From Myxococcales bacterium (lineage in GTDB: Bacteria; Myxococcota_A; Bradymonadia; UBA7976; UBA1532): a stretch of 64,000 bases of DNA. The stretch covers positions 1 to 64,000 of the forward strand of contig JACKDL010000005.1 of NCBI GenBank assembly GCA_020633555.1, read 5' to 3'. Position 1 is the first letter of the stretch, and the number at the start of each line of letters is the position of its first letter. A program made the translations under genes and the position numbers. Shown here one piece after another: positions 54,958 through 61,888 of the stretch. A model generated the notes under the pieces. The model did not search any database and had not been told where the DNA came from. It saw only the letters and a list, made by a program, of their open reading frames with translations.

Positions 54958-56094
54958 CTACTCCCAGCGTGTGGAGAGCGTCGGAGAGGCCAAGGTGATG
55001 ATCTTATTGGCCAAACTGACAATCGCAGTCGCCGACAGGTTCGCCTCGACGAAGCCGCCGGGCACCTTGACCGGGGTGTGCTGGTCTTCGCCCGTGCGAC
55101 TCAGGTAGCGACGCTTTCGACCCTTGAGATCATCCGCGTCGAAGAGCGCGTCGTAGTCCTTCGGCGCAGCGCTCGCGACCGCGTGCACGACGCGGAGCAG
55201 GAGCTCGCGCCAGTTGCTTACGGGGACACCGCTCCCGTCAATCCACAGCGTGGTCGGGCGTGAGCCCGGGGGCGGCACCGCGAGGCGTGTTGGCTCGGAT
55301 GGTCCCTTGTGCCCAGCGGCTGAAGGCCGTTCCGCGGTCGGGGCTGGCTGCTTCTCGACCGCCATCGGCTCGTGCTGCCGCGGGGGCTTGGCCGTTGCGG
55401 CGCTGCTGGCCAGGTGGCCGGCCAGCTTCTCGAGCTCCGAGCGCCGAATCTCGACCGCCAGGGTCTGTAGGGCGGTGGCGACCTGCCCTGCCTGGAGGCG
55501 GGTCTTGCGGCACAGCAGGTCGATCAGGTCGGCATCCCGCTGGTCGACGAGCGTGCGCAAGACCACGGCAACGCGCTCCTCGGCGCTGAGGAGTCGGCGG
55601 ATCTTCCGAAGATGACCCTCCTTGACACGGGCGGGGAGGATCAGGCCGAGCCAGTCGGCGACGTGGGCATCGTCGAGCCCCACATCGAAGACACAGCGCT
55701 CTTCCACCGGGCTGCGATCAAACACATCGTAGAGCCGCCAGCGCTGACCGTTTGTGAGCAAGGCCCACTCGACGCTCGCCGCGTTGGCATAGTTGATCGC
55801 CTGCCGGATGTACTTGGGATCGTCCAAGCTGCGGTCCAAGGCCTTGGCTTCAACGAACACCACCGGGGCGCCCGCCTCGAAGAGCGCGTAGTCGACCGGG
55901 TTGTCGCCGGCGGCGTGCCGGTACTCAGCCCGCACGCGCGCCAGGTTGTGCTTGGGCCAGCCGAGCGCCGCCAGCAAGGGCTCAATGATGGCGTTCTTCG
56001 TGTCCTGCTCAGTGAGTCCCTTGTTTGCGTACTCCGTGCAGGTCTGCCGAGCCCGCGTCAGGGCCTCCGCGAGTTGCCTGTCGTTGTCGGCCAT
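54958..56094 (-). CDS. Stand-alone type I restriction R-N-like nuclease domain protein
   Basis: 378 residues from ATG 56094, which has GGGAGGTGGG upstream; an open frame continues upstream but has no such site. Residues 1-170 match the HsdR N-terminal (PD-(D/E)xK) domain: TEQDTKNAIIEPLLAALGW, then NPVDYALFEAG and VVFVEAKAL, giving D...ExK, followed by KYIRQAINYAN and LLTNGQRWRLYD. A helical linker and a C-terminal domain of unknown type follow (ending NLSATAIVSLANKIITLA). No methylase, specificity or helicase gene is adjacent. It may cut or bind nucleic acid in defence (inference). Confidence 0.88.
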   Translation of the reverse strand: MADNDRQLAEALTRARQTCTEYANKGLTEQDTKNAIIEPLLAALGWPKHNLARVRAEYRHAAGDNPVDYALFEAGAPVVFVEAKALDRSLDDPKYIRQAINYANAASVEWALLTNGQRWRLYDVFDRSPVEERCVFDVGLDDAHVADWLGLILPARVKEGHLRKIRRLLSAEERVAVVLRTLVDQRDADLIDLLCRKTRLQAGQVATALQTLAVEIRRSELEKLAGHLASSAATAKPPRQHEPMAVEKQPAPTAERPSAAGHKGPSEPTRLAVPPPGSRPTTLWIDGSGVPVSNWRELLLRVVHAVASAAPKDYDALFDADDLKGRKRRYLSRTGEDQHTPVKVPGGFVEANLSATAIVSLANKIITLASPTLSTRWE

Positions 56095-56525
56095 GCCCAC
56101 CTCCCGTCTGGGGAGAGTGGCTTCATCGCTCAGGGCCTGCAAGCCACGACTCGATCCACGGTGACGGTCATCCGGAGCGCGTCCACGTCGGCGGATGGCG
56201 GGGCGCGGCTGCCCGAGAGGCCGCAGCCTACCGGCGGAGGCCGCCACGGCGGGATTGACGGTTCGATCCACCGCGGCGGTCGCCCGGAGCGCGTTCACGT
56301 CGCCGACCAGCGGGGGGCGCGGCGATCGCCCGGAGCGCGTTCACGTCGCCGAATGGCGGGGAACGCGACCGTCGTAAGGCCGCAGCCCAGCTACGGAAAC
56401 CGCGGCGGAACGATCGACGGCCCGTAGGATGGGGGCACCGGGGGGGCGCCGCTTGAGCCCCCCCGGCGGGGCAACAGAACGCGTGCCGGCCTACCAACAG
56501 CTTCCCAACGAAGCCACGGGGGTTA

Positions 56526-56573
56526 CCAAGGGGGGCCACCCCCTTGGCAGGGTCCCAGGGACAGCGTCCCTGG
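56526..56573. repeat. Hairpin pair in left arm of the long inverted repeat
   Basis: Hairpin A at 56526-56547: CCAAGGGGG pairs with CCCCCTTGG around GCCA. Hairpin B at 56555-56573: CCAGGGAC pairs with GTCCCTGG around AGC. The pair recurs inverted at 57060-57107. Both are perfect stems. Confidence 0.85.
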
Positions 56574-57059
56574 CCGCAGATACGGCCCGGCGGCGAAGCG
56601 ACCACCCGGGTGGAGACGGAAGCGTCGACCGCCACCACGGGCGCGATCGCGGCCCAGCAAGACGCGTGCGCGCGGCGGTCTACGGCGCTCGGCAGCGCGA
56701 GGCTTCACAGCGGGGCAGCAGGTCGTGGCCATCGAGCTGCGCCGGTTTGCCCTCGTGCCCGCCCACAGGCGCTCGAACCGCTGCACTTGAGCGCAGCGAG
56801 CCGCTTCTCCTCGACGTTGACTCAGCTCGTCGTGGTGCGCTTGAGCGCCAGGTCGAGATCCAACGCCACGGTGAGGTGGATCAGCACGGCAGAGACTCGA
56901 TTCTGGATGCACCACCGCACCGTCGTCGGCACCCCGAGCCGGTGCGCCTCAGATCGCCCCGCGCACGCGGCTTGCTGGGCCGCGATGGTGCCCGTGGCGC
57001 CTTCCGATGCTGCGGTCTCCACCGGGTTGCTCGCTTCGCTGCCTGGGTGGTTCCTGTGG

Positions 57060-57107
57060 CCAGGGACGCTGTCCCTGGGACCCTGCCGAGGGGGTGGCCC
57101 CCCTCGG
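57060..57107. repeat. Hairpin pair in right arm, with covarying base pair
   Basis: Hairpin B copy at 57060-57078 is CCAGGGAC/GTCCCTGG around GCT. Hairpin A copy at 57086-57107 is CCGAGGGGG/CCCCCTCGG around TGGC. Relative to the left arm, the third pair of hairpin A is G-C instead of A-T: both strands changed together, as selection for the stem would predict. Confidence 0.85.
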
Positions 57108-57357
57108 ACGCCCCCCACCTCTTCGACGAGAAGCTGCGGGTAGGCCAGCACGCCTTCCGCATCAGATCCGGGGGCTCAGGCGGCGCCCCCGTGCCCCATC
57201 CTTCGGGCCGTCGATCGCGCCGTGATGGTGTCCGCCGGTGGGCGGCGGTCTATCGCAGGCCGCGGTCCCCGCCATTCGGCGACGGGAACGCGCTCCGGGT
57301 GGCCGCCGTGGTGGCTCGGGCGCTCGATCGCGCCATGGCGGTTGCCGCCGGGACCGC

Positions 57358-58524
57358 CTACTTCAGCCGCGCCTTGATCATCTGCTTCGCCGCCTTGGCG
57401 ACGGCGGGCGGGATGCCCTTGCTGCGGGCCACGTTGCGCAGGTCGTTGATGCGCAGGTAGGGCAGGAAGCGCAGGGCCTCCACCAGGGGGGTCTTGGGGT
57501 TGTTCACCAGGTTGACCTTGATGTCGTAGTGGCGAATCCAGCGCTTCTGCTTGGCGATGTAGGAGATGACCTCGTCCAGCAACGCCTTGTTTTTGCTGTA
57601 GTTCCGCACTTCCTGGTCGGTAATGGCCGCCGAGCGGATCACCGCGCGGGCCACCACCTTGTTGGAGTCGTTGATCAGGATGCCGCGCTCGGTGGCCGAG
57701 CCCAGGTTGGCCAGGCGCACCTTCTGAGCGATGTTCATCAGCCGGATCTTGCCGGCGGCCGACATCTTCTCCATGGCGGCCTCCTCCTCGGCCCTGCGGG
57801 CGGCCTCCTCGGCCCGACGGGCCTGCTCCTCGTCGCTCATGGCCTCGTGGAGCTGCTCGGCCTCGGTCTCGCTCATGCCCTCCAAGGCGGCCTGCACCTG
57901 CTGGAAGGCGCGGTCCTGGGCCTGGGCGTCCGCGGCGCTGGCGGCCACCTGGGTCTGCTTGATGGCGGCGATGATCTGCTCGTGACCCGGCAGGCTGGTG
58001 AGGTCGACCTCCTGGCGCACGCAGAAGTCGATCATCCGATCGGCGGTGGAGGCGCGCAGGTTGCGGTTGAAGTACAGGGCCTTCACCAGCGCGGGCGAGG
58101 CCATCAGCCGCACCTGGTTGGCGGCCAGGATCTCGCACTGCTCTTCAGTGGCGCCGGCCGCCAGCCGCACCAAGGTGTCGGTGTCGGTCTGGGCGTTCAG
58201 CAGGATCCCCTGGAGGACCTCGCGGTTGTCCTGAAAGACGTCGGCCATCCAGTCGAGCACGGTGGCCAGCATGCGCTCCTTGGCCAGGCCCACCACCGTG
58301 CGGCCGGGCATGCCCCGCGCGGTGTTCACGGCCTCACGCCGTACGGCCTCGCTGGGGTCATGGGCCAGGTTGTGCAACACGCAGATCTGCACGACGGGCT
58401 TCAAGGGGACCATGCCGCGAGCGGCCATCATCCGCACGGGCTCAGGGGCCGCCGGATCGGCGAACTTCTGGGCCTTCTCGGGGAACTTGCGCGGGTCGAT
58501 CAGCCGGTCTTCGGGCAGGGCCAC
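57358..58524 (-). CDS. Conserved helical repeat protein, unknown function
   Basis: 388 residues, all helical. Residues 60-200 look like HEAT-type repeats, residues 210-260 a Glu/Ala/Arg coiled coil (EAARRAEEEAAMEKM). The C-terminal part has the pattern LINDSNKVVARAVIRSAAITDQEV and NPKTPLVEALRFLPYL, which I recall as a recurrent deltaproteobacterial motif of unknown role. No signal peptide or membrane segment. ATG at 58524. Probably cytoplasmic and protein-binding. Confidence 0.85.
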   Translation of the reverse strand: MALPEDRLIDPRKFPEKAQKFADPAAPEPVRMMAARGMVPLKPVVQICVLHNLAHDPSEAVRREAVNTARGMPGRTVVGLAKERMLATVLDWMADVFQDNREVLQGILLNAQTDTDTLVRLAAGATEEQCEILAANQVRLMASPALVKALYFNRNLRASTADRMIDFCVRQEVDLTSLPGHEQIIAAIKQTQVAASAADAQAQDRAFQQVQAALEGMSETEAEQLHEAMSDEEQARRAEEAARRAEEEAAMEKMSAAGKIRLMNIAQKVRLANLGSATERGILINDSNKVVARAVIRSAAITDQEVRNYSKNKALLDEVISYIAKQKRWIRHYDIKVNLVNNPKTPLVEALRFLPYLRINDLRNVARSKGIPPAVAKAAKQMIKARLK

Positions 58525-58606
58525 GGACGCCTCCAGAGCAGAGCGGCGCCAGTGTAGCAGCGCGCGCGCCTGTCAGCGCGGACGCTGTTTCATCGACGGG
58601 CCCGGC

Positions 58607-60529
58607 TCAGGCGGTGGCGCGATCGGCGGTGTCGGCCTCGGCCTCGGCCAGCTTGGCCAGGATACGGTCGCCGGTGGTGTGGATCTGGTCGTGGTGCATG
58701 CGGGCCCTGGGCTCGGCGCGCTCCAGCCAGCGCTCCAGCAGCTCGCGGCGCTCGGGGAACTGCTGGGCCTGCTCCAGCAGGATGCCCGCGATGGCCTCGT
58801 CGGTGAGCAGCCACAGCAGCCGCTCGGCGTGCAGCATGGCGAAGGCGAAGTCGCGCTTGGGGTCCCAGGACTGGGTGAAGGCCTTCGGCCACGCGGTGAT
58901 GGGCTTGCCCGCCAGGCCCTTGAGCTTGTCGGTGGCGGTGCGCTGCATCAGGTGCTGCTGGGCCGACAGGCTCAGGCTCTTGAGCTTCGCCACCCGCCGC
59001 TCCAGGGGGTCGCGGGCCGAGACGCTGCGCCAGCGCCATTGGGCCAGCCGGCTGAGGAAGGCCGCGGGATCCTTCATGATCCCCATGAGGCTGTCCTTCA
59101 TGGCCATGAGCGCCTGGATCTGGGTCGTGCCCTCGTAGATGGGCAGCACCATGGCGTCGCGCAGCAGCTTCTCGGCCCCGTACTCCTTGGTGTAGCCCAC
59201 GCCGCCGTGGATCTGGATGCAGCGCTGGGCGTGGAAGACGGCGCGCTCGCTGCCGAAGGCCTTGGCCAGCGGGGTGACCCGGCGGGCTTTGGCCTTGTGG
59301 CGCCCGCTCAAGCGCCGGTAGCGCTGGGACTCCACCTCGTCGTTGGCCGCCAGCACGTTGGCCGCGATGTCGTAGCGCTGGGCCAGCTCCTCGTGGATCG
59401 AGGCGTACACCCCCAGGGCGCGCAGGCCCTGGATGTCGGTGCGCATCTCGTCGAGGTAGTCGGCGATCATCTCGTGGCGGTCGATGGTCTTGCCCATGCT
59501 GGGCCGCTCGGCCGCGTACTCGGCGGCCATGCGGTGCGCCGACTCCAGCACCCCCAGGCTCTCGAAGGCCAGGGCGATGCGGGCGTTGTTCATCAGCAGC
59601 AGCATGAGCTTGAAGCCCTGGCCGCGCTCGCCGATGAGCTCGCCAGGGGTGTTGTCATAGCTGATGGCCACGGTGGGCGAGGCGTGGTGGCCGAGCTTCT
59701 CCTCCACCCGCTCGAAGGTGGCGAAGTACTCCTTCTGCTTGCCGCGCTTGGGCCGGAAGGCCTCCACCAGGAACATGCTCAGGCCCTCGAGCCCGGGCTT
59801 CTCGGCCTCGTCCTCGGTGCGGGCGATGACGAAGTGCCAGCGGGCGTGGCCGCTGGTGATGAAGATCTTCTGGCCGCTGATGCGCCAGACGCCGTCGTCG
59901 CCCAGCAGGGCCTTGGTGCGCACCTGCGCCAGATCGCTGCCCGCGTTGGGCTCGGTGAGGTCCATGCTCGCCCAGGCCTTGCCCGCGGCGATCTCCTGGA
60001 TCTGTGCCTGCCAGCGGGTGGCCTTGATCTGCAGCGTCTCGGGGTCGAACTCGGTGCTGCCCTCGGCCACCGAGTAGAAGAGCATGGCCGCCGCCATGCC
60101 CCCGTGGAAGCCGTGGTGGGTCATCAGCGAGACGTCGCCGCGGGCGAACATCTCGGAGTTGAACAGGTGGAGCATCATGGGGGCGTTCATGCCGCCCAGC
60201 TCCCGGGGCACCACCAGGCCGTGCAGGTCGAGCTGCTTGACCTTCTTGAAGATCTGCTCGCCGGTGGGGCCCAGCTCCACGTTGCCCGCGTCGAAGCGCA
60301 CGCCCTCGCGGTCCAGCGCCTCGCGGTGGGGGGCCACCTCGTTGGCCACGAACTCGCCGAACATCTCCGCCACGTCGCGGTAGAAGCCCACCGCCTCCGC
60401 GGTGTCCTTGAAGCCGTCCTCGGCCCCGAACCGCCCGCGCTCGACGGCGTCCACCAGGGGCGCCCAGTCGATGCCCTTGTCCATGTAGAACTGCAGATCG
60501 GCGTTGTCCTTGAAGAAGTTGCCGGCCAT
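58607..60529 (-). CDS. Large acyl-CoA dehydrogenase
   Basis: 640 residues from ATG 60529 (GGAGGG upstream); an extra ATG 11 codons upstream is less likely. Acyl-CoA dehydrogenase domains: VELGPTGEQIFKKV in the N-terminal helices, the substrate loop WASMDLTEPNAGSDLAQVRT, KIFITSGHARWHFVIART, and the C-terminal IHGGVGYTKEYGAEKLLRDA then LPIYEGTTQIQALMAMKD (catalytic Glu). A C-terminal extension of about 150 residues sets it apart from the 380-residue type. It oxidises an acyl-CoA with FAD; chain length cannot be told. A palindromic site lies in its promoter. Confidence 0.92.
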   Translation of the reverse strand: MAGNFFKDNADLQFYMDKGIDWAPLVDAVERGRFGAEDGFKDTAEAVGFYRDVAEMFGEFVANEVAPHREALDREGVRFDAGNVELGPTGEQIFKKVKQLDLHGLVVPRELGGMNAPMMLHLFNSEMFARGDVSLMTHHGFHGGMAAAMLFYSVAEGSTEFDPETLQIKATRWQAQIQEIAAGKAWASMDLTEPNAGSDLAQVRTKALLGDDGVWRISGQKIFITSGHARWHFVIARTEDEAEKPGLEGLSMFLVEAFRPKRGKQKEYFATFERVEEKLGHHASPTVAISYDNTPGELIGERGQGFKLMLLLMNNARIALAFESLGVLESAHRMAAEYAAERPSMGKTIDRHEMIADYLDEMRTDIQGLRALGVYASIHEELAQRYDIAANVLAANDEVESQRYRRLSGRHKAKARRVTPLAKAFGSERAVFHAQRCIQIHGGVGYTKEYGAEKLLRDAMVLPIYEGTTQIQALMAMKDSLMGIMKDPAAFLSRLAQWRWRSVSARDPLERRVAKLKSLSLSAQQHLMQRTATDKLKGLAGKPITAWPKAFTQSWDPKRDFAFAMLHAERLLWLLTDEAIAGILLEQAQQFPERRELLERWLERAEPRARMHHDQIHTTGDRILAKLAEAEADTADRATA

Positions 60530-60553
60530 GGGTCCCTCCAGTGTTGTGGCTCG

Positions 60554-60570
60554 ATGACGCAACGCGTCAT
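60554..60570. promoter_or_regulatory. Palindromic operator candidate upstream of acyl-CoA dehydrogenase
   Basis: ATGACGC-AAC-GCGTCAT is a perfect 7-3-7 palindrome 25 bases before the start codon. TetR-type repressors of fatty-acid catabolism often bind such sites next to fadE-type genes. The remaining gap to 60811 is partly AT-rich (60690-60760), likely the promoter for the gene on the right. Confidence 0.45.
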
Positions 60571-60811
60571 GCTAGCCGGCGCGGCGCGCGCGGTCCAGGC
60601 CAAGGGCCTATCGGATGGCAACCCGGGCGCCTTGAGCGGGCCTGGGCCCGGGGCTGGCGGCGCCCGCGGCGTCCTCTGGGGGCTCAGGACGCAAATGTGA
60701 TCCAATTAGATGTGAATCATGTCGAGTTGGGCCGTGATAGTGGTTTCCGGGCCATGATTTGATGGCACGGGCGTTGCTCAAGGGGGAGGCACCCAGCCGA
60801 GGAGGTCCCCC

Positions 60812-61888
60812 GTGTTCCGTCTGTTGTTGCTCGCCACCCTGCTCACCGCCCCCTGGAGCGCCCACGCGCGGCGTCCCCAGGTCGAGGTGGCCTTCGTGCT
60901 CGACGCCACCGGCTCCATGGGCCCGTGGATCGACGAGGCCCGCCAGCGCATCAAGGGCATCGCCGCCGATCTCGCCACCGGGGAGCCGCCGCCCGAGGTG
61001 CGCTTCGCCCTGGTGCGATACCGGGATCGCTCCGACGACTTCACCACCCAGGTGGTGCCCTTCACCCGGCACATCGACGCGATGCGCCTGGCGCTGGACG
61101 AGACCCGGCCCAACGGGGGGGGCGACACGCCCGAGGCCGTGCTCGAGGGGCTGCTGGCGGGCATCCGCGAGCTGGAGTGGTCCGAGGGCAAAGACGTGGT
61201 GCGCCTGCTGTACCTGGTGGGCGACGCGCGCCCCCAGACCGGCCCAGGCCGCCCCTTCGAGCAGGACGTGCTGAGCGAGGCCCTGAACCGCGGCATCGTC
61301 ATCCACAGCATCGCCTGCGGGGCCATGGGCCGCGACGGGCAGGGCTTCTTCGAGCGGGTGGCTCGGCTGAGCGAGGGGCGCGCCTTCCGCCTGGCGGATC
61401 TGGGCGGGCGCAAGGCCGGCGGCGCTGAGGTGGCCGGCGCCACCCGGGCGGGCAGCCTGGCCGAGGCGGTGAGCGGCACGGCCCGCGACTACGCCGACAG
61501 CGTGGGGGTGGCCTTCGATCCCGCGGCCCGGCGCGCCGCGGTGAACACCGAGCCGCTGCCCGTAAACAGTGATCCGCCGGTGGCGAGCGGCCTGCTGGGC
61601 GCCCAGGTGCGCCTGGTGGGCGATCTGGCGACGTGGGCCGACCTGTGGCGGGCCCATCACAGCCTGAGCGCGAGCCCGCCGCCGCCCCCGGCGGTGGACT
61701 TCACGCGCCACCAGGTGCTGGTGCTGGGCGGCGCCGACGCCGGCCTGTCCCTGGCGTCCCTGAGCGCCGACGACGGGGCCCGGGTGGCCTCGGTGGCCCC
61801 CGCCCCCGCCGGGGTGCGGTTCGTGCGCGTGCCCGCCGGCACGCAGCCCCTGTTCACCCAGCTCGCCGCTGCCGGAGGTGTCCGATGA
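60812..61888 (+). CDS. Secreted von Willebrand factor A domain protein
   Basis: 358 residues from GTG after GGAGG. Signal peptide (LLLLATLLTAPWSAHA), then a vWA domain (residues about 25-220) with the metal-ion site DATGSM at the start and FALVRYRDR, GGGDTPEAVLEGLLAG and LLYLVGDARP. A C-terminal segment (about 230-358) shows no known domain. Its stop overlaps the ATG of the next vWA gene, so they are expressed together. Confidence 0.92.
   Translation: MFRLLLLATLLTAPWSAHARRPQVEVAFVLDATGSMGPWIDEARQRIKGIAADLATGEPPPEVRFALVRYRDRSDDFTTQVVPFTRHIDAMRLALDETRPNGGGDTPEAVLEGLLAGIRELEWSEGKDVVRLLYLVGDARPQTGPGRPFEQDVLSEALNRGIVIHSIACGAMGRDGQGFFERVARLSEGRAFRLADLGGRKAGGAEVAGATRAGSLAEAVSGTARDYADSVGVAFDPAARRAAVNTEPLPVNSDPPVASGLLGAQVRLVGDLATWADLWRAHHSLSASPPPPPAVDFTRHQVLVLGGADAGLSLASLSADDGARVASVAPAPAGVRFVRVPAGTQPLFTQLAAAGGVR

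Larger units (their letters stand above)
56095..57357. other. 1.26-kb gene-poor region with direct and inverted repeats
   Basis: No credible gene was found. A unit of about 40 bases beginning CCGGAGCGCGTTCACGTCG recurs in direct orientation near 56172, 56285 and 56329, and inverted near 57261-57299. Two arms of about 370 bases (roughly 56322-56690 and 56955-57310) are imperfect inverted copies of each other, enclosing about 270 bases. Each arm bears two hairpins. A 109-codon minus frame (57151-56822) exists but lacks coding evidence. Non-autonomous element, structured RNA or repair relic are all possible. Confidence 0.8.

Noticed and set aside
56822..57151. 109-codon minus-strand frame inside the inverted repeat region
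   Set aside because: No ribosome-binding site or family similarity, and half of it overlaps repeat arms that also occur in other frames.
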